Part shown: positions 28,446 to 37,392 of the stretch, one piece after another
Layout of the letters: each line of letters starts with the position of its first letter
Position numbering within the stretch: the stretch's first letter is position 1
Origin: Leptospira paudalimensis
GTDB taxonomy: Bacteria > Spirochaetota > Leptospiria > Leptospirales > Leptospiraceae
Assembly (NCBI RefSeq): GCF_026151345.1
Contig: NZ_JAMQPR010000001.1
Coordinates: 1,284,231-1,348,230 of the forward strand
Length of the DNA: 64,000 nt
Reading direction: 5' to 3'
Translations under genes and position numbers: made by a program
The notes under the pieces: generated by a model
What the model was told of the DNA's origin: nothing
The model's database searches: none
The model's input: the letters and a program-made list of their open reading frames with translations, nothing else

Positions 28446-28608
28446 GGATTTCCTTATGTCATTGGTTCGTCCGAAAGCTTTCGCCAACGGATCACTAGGG
28501 TAAGCCTCAAGGGTTGGGTGAGATTGTCAAGACGGATTGAAAGGAAGTGAACAAAGAGGAGAGTGGGAAGTGAGATATGAAAGTTGTGTCTTGATTCCGA
28601 TTTCCTTT

Positions 28609-30516
28609 TTACACCCTTAGTGTTTCCTCTGGGTTTTTGGGGAGCCTTACAAAAAATCTGGAACCTTTTTGTTCTTCACTTTCCACAGTGATCTCACCAC
28701 CAAGAACCTCTACTTGTGATTTGGTGATGAATAGACCAATCCCTCTTGCGTCTTCATTGCGGTGGAATGTTTTGAACATCCCAAAGATTTTGTTCCCATG
28801 TTTCTCCAAATTGATCCCAAGGCCATTGTCTTCGACCAAAATGGTGATTTGTTCATTTTTTTCTTCGATTCCCACTTTGATCCAAGCACCTTGTTTCAAA
28901 CGTACATATTTTACGGCATTGGATAGAAGGTTGAGTAAGATGCTTTCTAAATAAGCAGGGATGGTTCTTATGGTAAGCCCCTCTGGAATTTGTACATCCA
29001 CTTGGATCTTTCGCAATTCGATGGAACCACTGAGGATCGAAAGAGTTTTATCCACTTCTTTTTTTAAGGAACAAAATTCCATAGGCTTATTCAATGTTTG
29101 GTTAATGGAAATGATATCGTTCAGATGGGAAATTGTTTCTTCCAATTGGATGGAGGACGCATGTAACATATCGATCAGATTCTTTTTGTCTTCTTCTGAT
29201 TTTGATTCTTCTAACAATTGGATAAGAGAAGTGAAATTGGATGAATGTTGTCTTATGTTGTGAGATACGATGTAAGCAAAGTTTTGTAATCGATTGTTTT
29301 GGATGCCTGTAAAATGTAACATTCGATTTGTATTTTCCAGTGCTTCAATTTCTTCGGTTATATCGAATCGTATGGATAGATATGCTTCAATTTCATCTTG
29401 AAGGTTGTATAGAGGGTGGATAAAGGTTTGAAGCCAAAAATAAGTGCCATCTTTGGATTTGTTTTTAATGACCCCTTCCCAAGTTTTTCCATTTTTGATT
29501 TGTTCCCAAAGTTCTTGCCAAAAATCTTTTTTATGATAATCCGAACTTAATATTTTATGGTCCGATCCAATGATTTCGGATTCTGTAAACCCAGAAATTT
29601 TAATAAATTTTGAATTTGCTCGTATGATGATCCCTTCGGGATTTGTGACACTCACAATGGATGATCTTTCAATTGCATTTAAAACAGAGGTTAGTTTTCG
29701 ATTTTGTTGTTCGATTGTATTCTGTGTGTTTTTAAGTTCTGTGATATCTAAAAAACTAGCTGTGGCTCCTTCTAAGTTTCCATGTTCATCAAAAAGTGGA
29801 GTCGCATTCACGTTTAACCATTTTACATGACCATCTTCCGATATAATTCCATGTTCACAATTGTAGACTGTGATTTGTTTTCCAAGAGCTAATGCTAATG
29901 GTAGTTTGTCTGTAGGGAAAGGGCTTCCATCTTCATTGATTTGTTTCCATTCCTTTGAACTGAAGTATCGGTTTTCAATTTGTTCCAATTCCAAATCTAA
30001 AATTTCGGAAGCACTTTCATTTGCATAAAGGATTTGTCCTTGCAAATTCACAACTACAACACCGTTGATCATTGTCCTTAATAAACGATCGAGTTTTGTT
30101 TCTTTTTGTTTTAGGATTTTTTCTGCGAGGATGGCATCTGTTAACTCTTCCATCGAAATTGTATAATGGAAAGAATCCAAACGGGTTAGTTTGAGTAAGT
30201 AAGTTTGGTTTTGGATTCCAAAGTAGTGGAACTTATTTTTTGCAATTACCTCTTCCCATTGTCTGTGTTCGTTCCAAACAGATTGGATTTCGTGGAATAA
30301 TTCTGTTTCAAATAAAAATGGAAAGAATGATCCAATGGTTAAATCAAAGCCTCCAAGTTCAGGAATCCGTTGGAGTTCCATCGCTTTGGAGTTCGAAAAT
30401 AATAATGAATTTTCTTTATCAATCGTTTGGGATTTAGATTCAAATAAAAAAACAGAATAGGGCAATTGGTTTGCGAAGGAATAAAAGAACTCTGATTGAT
30501 GGATCGCTTCGTTCAT
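28609..30516 (-). CDS. PAS-domain sensor histidine kinase, soluble
   Basis: 635 residues with no membrane helix. A PAS-like N-terminus (about 10-120) precedes two clear PAS domains (about 140-265, VVVNLQGQILYANESASEIL; about 275-395, VTNPEGIIIRANSKFIKISGF with a PAC tail). A short linker carries the likely phospho-histidine box IVSHNIRQH (about 420), followed by HATPase_c with N box LLNLLSNAVKYV, EDNGLGI and the FGMFKTFHRNEDARGIGL region. It should autophosphorylate in response to a cytosolic cue and pass phosphate to a receiver protein; none is adjacent. Its stop is 163 bases from sucC, so it is independent of that operon. Confidence 0.93.
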   Translation of the reverse strand: MNEAIHQSEFFYSFANQLPYSVFLFESKSQTIDKENSLLFSNSKAMELQRIPELGGFDLTIGSFFPFLFETELFHEIQSVWNEHRQWEEVIAKNKFHYFGIQNQTYLLKLTRLDSFHYTISMEELTDAILAEKILKQKETKLDRLLRTMINGVVVVNLQGQILYANESASEILDLELEQIENRYFSSKEWKQINEDGSPFPTDKLPLALALGKQITVYNCEHGIISEDGHVKWLNVNATPLFDEHGNLEGATASFLDITELKNTQNTIEQQNRKLTSVLNAIERSSIVSVTNPEGIIIRANSKFIKISGFTESEIIGSDHKILSSDYHKKDFWQELWEQIKNGKTWEGVIKNKSKDGTYFWLQTFIHPLYNLQDEIEAYLSIRFDITEEIEALENTNRMLHFTGIQNNRLQNFAYIVSHNIRQHSSNFTSLIQLLEESKSEEDKKNLIDMLHASSIQLEETISHLNDIISINQTLNKPMEFCSLKKEVDKTLSILSGSIELRKIQVDVQIPEGLTIRTIPAYLESILLNLLSNAVKYVRLKQGAWIKVGIEEKNEQITILVEDNGLGINLEKHGNKIFGMFKTFHRNEDARGIGLFITKSQVEVLGGEITVESEEQKGSRFFVRLPKNPEETLRV

Positions 30517-30604
30517 AAAGAATCGGTAGCCAATCCAAATGAATCGCTACCTTCTCAAGAACCATGAGACGAAATAATTGGTGAAGAACTGTGATTTTTT
30601 TCGG

Positions 30605-31867
30605 CTAAAATTTATTCCAATAGGGTGAAAGCCTAACGGAATCACAAAAACTTCCAATTGATTTAGTATCGAGTAAATCAAAACGGTTTGAACTATGGGG
30701 AGAGAGGTAAATCTCACCAGCTTGCCCGATGACACCTCCCCGGTAGGAATTTGTACTTGGATTTGCCATTAAAACTCTGATTTCAGAGTTATTGGAATCG
30801 ATGGAAATAAAATTCGCATAATTTAAGGGAATGGGATAGAGCCTTCCGTTAGGTGCTAGTACAACTCCGTTAAACATGGCAGTGCCAGCGCTGGGAATTG
30901 TACCCGCATTGACAACTTTGTCGTTATCTTTTGTGTCTACATAATAAACTGTCGAAGCATTATAAGGTATGATATAGATACGGCCGTTAGGTGTATAGAT
31001 TCCTGATATATAATTACTTGCACCACCGAAAGAAAATGGAATCGTTGTGACTGATTCTGTAAATGTGTCTAGAATATGTATATTCGTTGCCGTATGAGGA
31101 ATAAAGTAGATTTTACCTTCGGGAGTTAACACACCATTGGCGAAGATTCCTCCACTCACAGGTGTTGCAACAGAACCAATCGTTCCTTTTTTCGTGTCAT
31201 AATACCGGATTGTTGATTCCCCACTTGGAACGTAATAAATTTTTCCATTCGGAGCATACACACCACCATTGTAAGCTGCCCCTCCCATGGAAATCGATGT
31301 TATGTTCGTCAATGTATTATTTGAAGTATCCAGTTTGAAAAAAGTATTATTGGTATGAGGGGAAAGGTAAATGATTCCATTTGGACCTAAGGTTCCGCCT
31401 ATAAAATCCACATTTCCTGGAACAGTTGCTGCTGATTCATAATTTTTTGTAATGGGATTAATGGTGACTATTTTAGGTGAGTTATAAGGTAAGAGATAAA
31501 CATTTCCATTTGGTGCACTGAGTGCACCTTGGAAAGCTGTTGAGGCAGCGCCGGTTACTGCTGCGACAGTATTTGTATTGTATTTGATTAAGGTCTCTTC
31601 ACCACTAGATCCAAGTGCAAATTGAGTTTCTACTTCTTGTTTTACCTGGATCCAATTCTCAGGCAAATGTGTTTCTTCGTAACTTAAGGAACAAGCAGGT
31701 ATCCGAACTTTGTAACCACACAGGTAACTCCTGTCCTTCACTACAAAACGTAACAGTAAAGAATTTATATAATTCTCCGAGCCCACATCACAATTGTTAG
31801 AGATATTTCCATTCGTACAATGGGATAAAAAAATGACAAAAATGAGCAGAGTAAAATTTCGGAGCAT
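30605..31867 (-). CDS. Lipoprotein with seven-repeat beta-propeller
   Basis: 420 residues from ATG 31867 (an ATG at 31873 is equivalent). The longest frame opens at 31984, but the lipoprotein signal peptide NFTLLIFVIFLSHC starts only here. After a head with CDVGSENYINSLLLR, the body holds seven repeats of about 43 residues with the consensus aPNGkIY..P.......iDT (for example APNGKIYYVP, TPEGKIYFIP, TPNGRIYIIP, APNGRLYPIP). This predicts a seven-bladed propeller on the cell surface or in the periplasm, probably for binding. The ligand is unknown. It is the third of three minus-strand lipoprotein genes. Confidence 0.85.
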   Translation of the reverse strand: MLRNFTLLIFVIFLSHCTNGNISNNCDVGSENYINSLLLRFVVKDRSYLCGYKVRIPACSLSYEETHLPENWIQVKQEVETQFALGSSGEETLIKYNTNTVAAVTGAASTAFQGALSAPNGNVYLLPYNSPKIVTINPITKNYESAATVPGNVDFIGGTLGPNGIIYLSPHTNNTFFKLDTSNNTLTNITSISMGGAAYNGGVYAPNGKIYYVPSGESTIRYYDTKKGTIGSVATPVSGGIFANGVLTPEGKIYFIPHTATNIHILDTFTESVTTIPFSFGGASNYISGIYTPNGRIYIIPYNASTVYYVDTKDNDKVVNAGTIPSAGTAMFNGVVLAPNGRLYPIPLNYANFISIDSNNSEIRVLMANPSTNSYRGGVIGQAGEIYLSPHSSNRFDLLDTKSIGSFCDSVRLSPYWNKF

Positions 31868-31994
31868 AAACATTCTGAATTTGACGTTACTGGTAATCGC
31901 ATTCGAATCGCAATCAAGTTTAGAAAATTCCCCAAAGATTACTTGCGGAATTGTCCGTATCGAAGTTGGGAAAGTTTCTGACATTATAACGATC

Positions 31995-32681
31995 TCAAAT
32001 GGGTCGGTGTAAGATCTTTTTCCCAGAAGTGTTTATGACGGGAAAAAAATTTGGATCTCGCTCTGGATCTGCGAGTAATAATTTTACATCTCGAATTTTT
32101 TCATAACATGCTTTCATGAATAATTGATGTCCACATCCAAGTAAATGGTAACCTTCATGAACGAGAGTAGAATTTGGACTAGTGAATAACAACTGTATGG
32201 TGGAAATGTATTTGGCTTTGATATAACCTCTTGTATTGGTGTTTCCTTCTACGGCTCCTTGTAATTCTAATTTGAGACCAACACCAACAAAAATTCCGAG
32301 AGTGACAATTTCAAAAACAATATCTCCCCAAGTTCTGCCTTTTAAATACAAAAGTCGATCACATTCATCGGACATTCTCATGTTCATCATGTATTCGAGT
32401 ATATCTGTCCCATAAAAACCAGGACGTTCCGTTTCAAAAAGAATTTTAGGCACTGCCTTTAATTGGTAGAGTTTTAATTCTTCGTTCCAACTTTCGAAAA
32501 GAGTGACGACATCTCCATCCAAAATTCCTGTTTCTTTGACTACACAGACTCGGAAACTTGCTTGATCTCCAAAGTTTATGGAATTTCTTATTTTCTCTTG
32601 GTGAAACCCAACGGTTGTACAAGTTGTGAGAAATAGAAGAAAGAGAAGAGAACTATAAAAAAATTTTAATTTGGAATACAA
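31995..32681 (-). CDS. Lipoprotein with metzincin-type zinc motif, putative metalloprotease
   Basis: 228 residues from a TTG start, 15 bases after the DUF1566 gene's stop. The signal peptide ends at LLFLTTC. At residues 175-185 it carries HEGYHLLGCGH, an exact HExxHxxGxxH motif in which three histidines bind zinc and Glu176 would be the catalytic base. A methionine at 190 could be part of the Met-turn, though it is closer than usual. Nothing else matches a named peptidase family, so the call rests on the motif and exported location. It lies between two lipoproteins that share a head module; they could be its partners. Confidence 0.7.
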   Translation of the reverse strand: MYSKLKFFYSSLLFLLFLTTCTTVGFHQEKIRNSINFGDQASFRVCVVKETGILDGDVVTLFESWNEELKLYQLKAVPKILFETERPGFYGTDILEYMMNMRMSDECDRLLYLKGRTWGDIVFEIVTLGIFVGVGLKLELQGAVEGNTNTRGYIKAKYISTIQLLFTSPNSTLVHEGYHLLGCGHQLFMKACYEKIRDVKLLLADPERDPNFFPVINTSGKKILHRPI

Positions 32682-32696
32682 ATGAAAAAGAATCCT

Positions 32697-34103
32697 TTAA
32701 TAATCGGTAACACAACGAGTTCGAACGGTAGCATCTGTTTTTAATGTTGGTCCACCACCAGAACCAGCAAAATCAGTGACATACGCTTGGGTAGATGGAT
32801 TTCCAAGGACAGGGCTTGACGACCAAAACGATGCAGATGCCGTATTGGGAAAATAAAGAGCATTAAAACCTGGAGTTCCAAAATTAAATCGGTAATCTTT
32901 TAATGATATTAATTCATTCGCATTGGGAAGTCGCCATGTTTTACCAGCAAGTGTTAAACCTTGGCAGTAATTAATGGCAGCAGACCATTGGAATGCGCTA
33001 TCAGTTCCACCAGAACAAGTTGCCACATTGGGTTGGCCTGCTGTACATTTTTGCCAAAGAAGAGCAGTATCTAAATCCAAGATGGTTCCATCCGATTGGT
33101 CGATGAAACGTTTGATAAATGTATTTCTTGGAGTCGCAACACAACGTAAGTAGTGCATATCTGTATAATTTCCAAATCCAATGGAGGATTGGATATACGT
33201 AGGATAAAATGCTCCTGTACTTGCTGCGTTGGAAGTATTGGATTTATAATTAAAACTGGCTGTTTGAGGAAAGTATGTCGAATTGATAGAAGGGTTTTCT
33301 GTGGTGTGGTCAAACGTGGTTAAGTATTCTTCCATCTCTGGGACACGCCAATCAGTTCGATCGGCAAATCCGGAACCAGCATTTAAACTTGCACATTCCG
33401 TTTGTGCGTCTGTATACGTAAAGGTTTCTGTTCCCGGAGTACCACATCCAATACCAGTTCTCCCTCGGTGACAACTTGTCCATACAAGACCTGTTACTAA
33501 ATCAGTTGTGATTTCAACGCCGGAAACAAGAGTTGGTCCCACAAAATTCGTGTTAACTCCTCTTCGCAGTTGGCCATCTTGGCCTGGGATCACAGTACAT
33601 GTTGCATCAAAATTGCCCGAACCATCATAACACACTGTGATATTTGTCTTTGGAGGAGTTTTCCCCATCCATGCTGGTTTGTATACACAACTTGCACTTC
33701 CTTTTGGGTTACTTGCAGTGATTGTGAATTGGACTTGGTTAGCCTTCCATCCATTGTAAGTGCCTTCGAGTGAATTTGAAAAAAAAGAAAAAACCACACC
33801 AGGAGGAAGGGGAGGATTACTGGAAAAACTTAGCCGATTCCCATCTGTTTCAAATGCTTCCAAAAAAAAAGTTCCATTTCGTTTGGGAATGAGAGGAGGA
33901 CAAATTAAGTAGGTTGGTGGGTTTACTTTTAATACCACACCACAATGAGGTGACTCATCAAAATTAATATAACGCAAAAGTAAACTGTCTTTGTATTGGT
34001 CTGATTTAGGGTCACATAAATTTTCTAAATCGGACTGATTGCAAGAGAAGAAGGTAATCACACAGAGACAAAGTAGAAATAACCAAATTTGGAACTGTGT
34101 CAT
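32697..34103 (-). CDS. DUF1566 (Lcl C-terminal domain) lipoprotein with Ig-like domain
   Basis: 468 residues. The signal peptide ends at CVITFFSC. A short head (LCDPKSDQYKDSLLLR...SPHCG) resembles that of the propeller lipoprotein two genes downstream. It is followed by a putative Ig-type domain (about 65-140, FEANEWK-like SNPPLPPGVVFSF..LEGTYNGW) and two DUF1566 units: DLVTGLVWTSC...WRVPEMEEYLTT (about 205-315) and DLDTALLWQKC...WRLPNANELISL (about 345-465). DUF1566 domains are common in large Leptospira lipoprotein families and are suspected to be carbohydrate- or surface-binding, without a proven role. It heads the three-gene minus-strand unit. Confidence 0.88.
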   Translation of the reverse strand: MTQFQIWLFLLCLCVITFFSCNQSDLENLCDPKSDQYKDSLLLRYINFDESPHCGVVLKVNPPTYLICPPLIPKRNGTFFLEAFETDGNRLSFSSNPPLPPGVVFSFFSNSLEGTYNGWKANQVQFTITASNPKGSASCVYKPAWMGKTPPKTNITVCYDGSGNFDATCTVIPGQDGQLRRGVNTNFVGPTLVSGVEITTDLVTGLVWTSCHRGRTGIGCGTPGTETFTYTDAQTECASLNAGSGFADRTDWRVPEMEEYLTTFDHTTENPSINSTYFPQTASFNYKSNTSNAASTGAFYPTYIQSSIGFGNYTDMHYLRCVATPRNTFIKRFIDQSDGTILDLDTALLWQKCTAGQPNVATCSGGTDSAFQWSAAINYCQGLTLAGKTWRLPNANELISLKDYRFNFGTPGFNALYFPNTASASFWSSSPVLGNPSTQAYVTDFAGSGGGPTLKTDATVRTRCVTDY

Positions 34104-34141
34104 AAAATGAATGCTAAACGGTAATTCTGATAACTTCCCCT

Positions 34142-36454
34142 TTAGGTCGGAATTTCATCAACAATTTTCTGTCTAAACGTCTCAATTTGAGACTTTAATT
34201 GTTCAATTCGATTTGGATCTGAAGGGATAAACGATGTTAGTTGTAACGTCTTTTCCGCTTTTGGCAGATTGCCGATAATGAGGTACAATTGAACAAGTTG
34301 TATTAAATTTGATAAATGACCAGGGTTACGCAAACGGATTCTCTCACCCATATCGATGGCCTTTCCGTATTCTTTTGTTTGTTTGTAAGTAAAGGATGCC
34401 AAATAAATTAAATCTGTGTCACCAGGGTATTCTTCTAAATAGGTATTTAATTTCTCTGCTGCCAAATTGTACTCTTTCATGCGTACGAGGAGGCGTATGA
34501 GTGCCCTTTGGATTTCTCTATTTTCTGGGTTGATTCGGTTTGCGTCTAAAAGACTGGTTTTTGCCTCTTCTAATTGGTCCAATTTGATTTGTGACTTTGC
34601 TTTACGCATCAATTCATACGATTCTTTTCGAATGGCTCTTGGTGGTTGGTCCAGATTTTCTTTAAAGGTTATCCGCATCAGACTTAAATCATCAGTCAGT
34701 TCTCCCATGGAGAGGATGGATTGGTAAATTTCTTTTAAATTTCCATTCCCTCGTTCCACGTGTCGCAAAAATAATTCCTCATCATGGTTGATTTTTCTAG
34801 CTGTGGTTTCCGTTACAAATTCGATGTCATCCCTTCCGTCAGAACCAAGGATGAGTACATCTCCTGGAATCAATTGTAAAGTAGAGATTTCGAGTGATTT
34901 TTCGGAAAAGGGTGTTCCCAATTTGCGGAGTTCTGAATTGTTTTTGATAAATTCCGCAGTTCCCTTTCTATACAACACCGACCATGGATGTTCTGCGTTT
35001 AAGTAATACATAAGGCCAGTTTCGTCATCGATCAGTCCCATAACCATAGAGACTAACATAGAACAGTCGAAGCTCTCAAAAATATGATGGAGTTCTTGGT
35101 ATGCGTTTTTGATCCACCGTTCTGCATACAATAATTTAACAGACTCAACTGCATTGGATCGTTCCAAGATGGATTGTACAGCAGCTCCAAGTACAAGAAC
35201 CCCACCTGCACCTTGTAACGATTTTCCCATGGCATCTGCATTGAGAAAAAATGTATAATCTTTGCCTCGCAATGTAATGGTGCGAGTGATACAGATATCT
35301 CCACCAATTTCATTTTCCCTTCCATGGAATAAAAACGTCTTTTTTTGTTTGATCAAAAAATCTGTTTTTACATGTGTTCCAATGGTTTTGTTCAAACTAA
35401 GAGGTTTAATTAAAAGGGAAGTGAGAAAATAATCTCCATCTTGTTGTTTTTTTAAAGTTTCAACGGTTTCTAAACTGTTTCTTAATTCTGAAGTTTTTGC
35501 CTCAACTAATTCTTGTAAGTTTTCCCGAATCCTCCCAACTTCTCTTGTTGCCTTTTCGTAATTCTCTGCAAACAAAATAAATTCTTTGTCAATGGATAGT
35601 ATGGGAAGGGCACCTCTACCTCCAGTAGCAAGGCTATTGGCTGATTCATTAATTTGTTCCAATGTTAGATTAATGGATTGGAAAAACATAAAAATCAATA
35701 TCACTGCCTCGACAAAAGTCATTCCAATGAAAGCTGTAATTTTAAATAAACTGGCATTTCCAAAGGAAATGAAGACTGAAAGTACACTGAGCGATAGAAG
35801 AATTAAAATTAATAAAAATACAAATTTGCCCTTTAAACTTAGGATTCCATAGTTTTTATGAATTGATACATCTCGGTATGCTAAGATTTTTTTGATCTCA
35901 ACTCTTTTGTTACCTGTAAAATAATCGGAGATGATGTATGAAAATCCTCCGTAAACAAATACTGCCGAAAGCCAACCAATGGAAACTAATACTAACTCGT
36001 ACATTGGGTGGTGACAAATGATATGGGTAATGGAAACAGAAACAAAGACCATTACCGCATAACGAATGGCAGCATACATGTTTTCCTTTGGTAAATGGAT
36101 CAGCGTATTCAAATTGTTTTCTAATTCCAAAATATCTTTGTGGCGAATGGTGTCGTTGTATCGTAAAAACAGGTTTAGTTTTTTTAAGTCGTTACGAAAT
36201 CCACCATAACCAAGAGGAGTGAGGATTCCAAATTCAATGCTATGTCCGACAGCAGCAAGGAAGGTAGCAAATACAAAAACGTACACAACTTCCGGATGGT
36301 TCTCGGTGGAAAAATCAGGGATGAGTGCAGATCCAAAAAAATAAGCATAAAATGCACCAAAAAAGGCACCTTGGAGAGAGAAGAATACAATGGCAAAACT
36401 GTAAGAAATGAACCTGTGTAAGAATTTGAATAATTGATCAAAGAACCGACTCAT
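34142..36454 (-). CDS. Membrane SpoIIE-type serine phosphatase with TPR tail
   Basis: 770 residues from ATG 36454 (SRFFDQLFKFLHR start); the frame opens 13 codons earlier without support. Six membrane helices occupy about 1-280, followed by a HAMP-like linker and coiled coil (about 280-345). A PP2C/SpoIIE domain spans about 365-590, with GGDICITR, NADAMGKSLQGAG and LILGSDGRDD supplying the metal-binding aspartates. TPR repeats lie at about 610-765. Such proteins dephosphorylate anti-sigma-antagonist or other STAS proteins in partner switching; no STAS or kinase gene is adjacent. Divergent from the SDR gene across 134 bases of very A+T-rich DNA that should hold both promoters. Confidence 0.9.
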   Translation of the reverse strand: MSRFFDQLFKFLHRFISYSFAIVFFSLQGAFFGAFYAYFFGSALIPDFSTENHPEVVYVFVFATFLAAVGHSIEFGILTPLGYGGFRNDLKKLNLFLRYNDTIRHKDILELENNLNTLIHLPKENMYAAIRYAVMVFVSVSITHIICHHPMYELVLVSIGWLSAVFVYGGFSYIISDYFTGNKRVEIKKILAYRDVSIHKNYGILSLKGKFVFLLILILLSLSVLSVFISFGNASLFKITAFIGMTFVEAVILIFMFFQSINLTLEQINESANSLATGGRGALPILSIDKEFILFAENYEKATREVGRIRENLQELVEAKTSELRNSLETVETLKKQQDGDYFLTSLLIKPLSLNKTIGTHVKTDFLIKQKKTFLFHGRENEIGGDICITRTITLRGKDYTFFLNADAMGKSLQGAGGVLVLGAAVQSILERSNAVESVKLLYAERWIKNAYQELHHIFESFDCSMLVSMVMGLIDDETGLMYYLNAEHPWSVLYRKGTAEFIKNNSELRKLGTPFSEKSLEISTLQLIPGDVLILGSDGRDDIEFVTETTARKINHDEELFLRHVERGNGNLKEIYQSILSMGELTDDLSLMRITFKENLDQPPRAIRKESYELMRKAKSQIKLDQLEEAKTSLLDANRINPENREIQRALIRLLVRMKEYNLAAEKLNTYLEEYPGDTDLIYLASFTYKQTKEYGKAIDMGERIRLRNPGHLSNLIQLVQLYLIIGNLPKAEKTLQLTSFIPSDPNRIEQLKSQIETFRQKIVDEIPT

Positions 36455-36588
36455 TGTGATCCCCAAGGAAGACAAAGTATAAGGTTGTCTCAAACCTAAG
36501 TAAACATATTTTTAAATAATATGAAAAAAAGTTAGATATCTCATTAAAAAAAACTTTCAACAAGATCCATACAAGTTAGGTTTCGCCA

Positions 36589-37347
36589 ATGGAATTAAAA
36601 AACAAAAGAATTGTAGTTACGGGTGCAGGATCAGGTATTGGAAAGGAAACCGTCTTGCAGATGTTAAAACATGAAAACGTGAAAATTTTAGCCTGTGACT
36701 TGAATGAAAAAAATGTAGTGTCTCATCCCAATGTAATTCCTTATAAATGTGATGTTTCGAAACCAGAAAATTTAGATAAACTCTTAAAAGATGCAGATAA
36801 AAAATTGGGTGGGATTGATATCTTTTTTGCGAATGCAGGTTTTGCGTATTATGAAATCATCCAAGAAGCGAGTTGGGATCGTATCGACAAGATTTTTCGA
36901 ACAAATGTTTACTCTCCCTTTTATACTTTGGTGAGTTTGAACAAACACAGGACCTCTCCCTGTTTATTTGTTGTGACCGCCTCTGCGATGAGCCATTTGC
37001 CTCTGCCTGGTTATGCCTTGTATTCGGCAACCAAGGCTTCTGTTAGGTCCTTTCTCGATGCCTACCAATGTGAACTAAGACCTGGAAACCGTACGATGAT
37101 TGTGTATCCAATTGCCACTAGGACACAATTTTTTGACTCAGCTGGGAAACAAGTACCTGTACCATTTCCAAGCCAAACGCCAGAAACCGTTGCAAAACAA
37201 ATTGTGAATGGGATTTTGAGAGACAAAAAAGAAGTTTTCCCATCCTTTTTGTTTCGATTCATTCAAATCTTAGATCGATTTTTATTTTTTCCGCTTAAAA
37301 TTTACCAAAAAATAGAAGCGGTAAAATTGAATTCGCATAAATCTTAA
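36589..37347 (+). CDS. Short-chain dehydrogenase/reductase
   Basis: 252 residues with the Rossmann motif VTGAGSGIGKET, the NAG motif (FFANAGF) and the catalytic YALYSATKAS (YxxxK) preceded by a serine in TASAMS. It reduces or oxidises an alcohol/carbonyl with NAD(P)H in the cytosol; the substrate is unknown. The C-terminus has a hydrophobic stretch (FLFRFIQILDRFLFFPL) that may bind membrane or lipid. A perfect palindrome begins five bases after the stop codon and separates it from the kinase gene. Confidence 0.92.
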   Translation: MELKNKRIVVTGAGSGIGKETVLQMLKHENVKILACDLNEKNVVSHPNVIPYKCDVSKPENLDKLLKDADKKLGGIDIFFANAGFAYYEIIQEASWDRIDKIFRTNVYSPFYTLVSLNKHRTSPCLFVVTASAMSHLPLPGYALYSATKASVRSFLDAYQCELRPGNRTMIVYPIATRTQFFDSAGKQVPVPFPSQTPETVAKQIVNGILRDKKEVFPSFLFRFIQILDRFLFFPLKIYQKIEAVKLNSHKS

Positions 37348-37351
37348 GTCT

Positions 37352-37375
37352 ACTGCATAGTGGACACTATGCAGT
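37352..37375. promoter_or_regulatory. Perfect 11-bp inverted repeat, probable operator
   Basis: ACTGCATAGTG - GA - CACTATGCAGT: two 11-bp arms that are exact reverse complements, with a two-base spacer. It lies between the SDR stop (37347) and the best-supported kinase start (37393). No T-run follows, and the spacer is too short for a good RNA loop, so a dimeric protein-binding site is more likely than a terminator. Confidence 0.7.
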
Positions 37376-37392
37376 CTTCCGAGGAAGGATCA

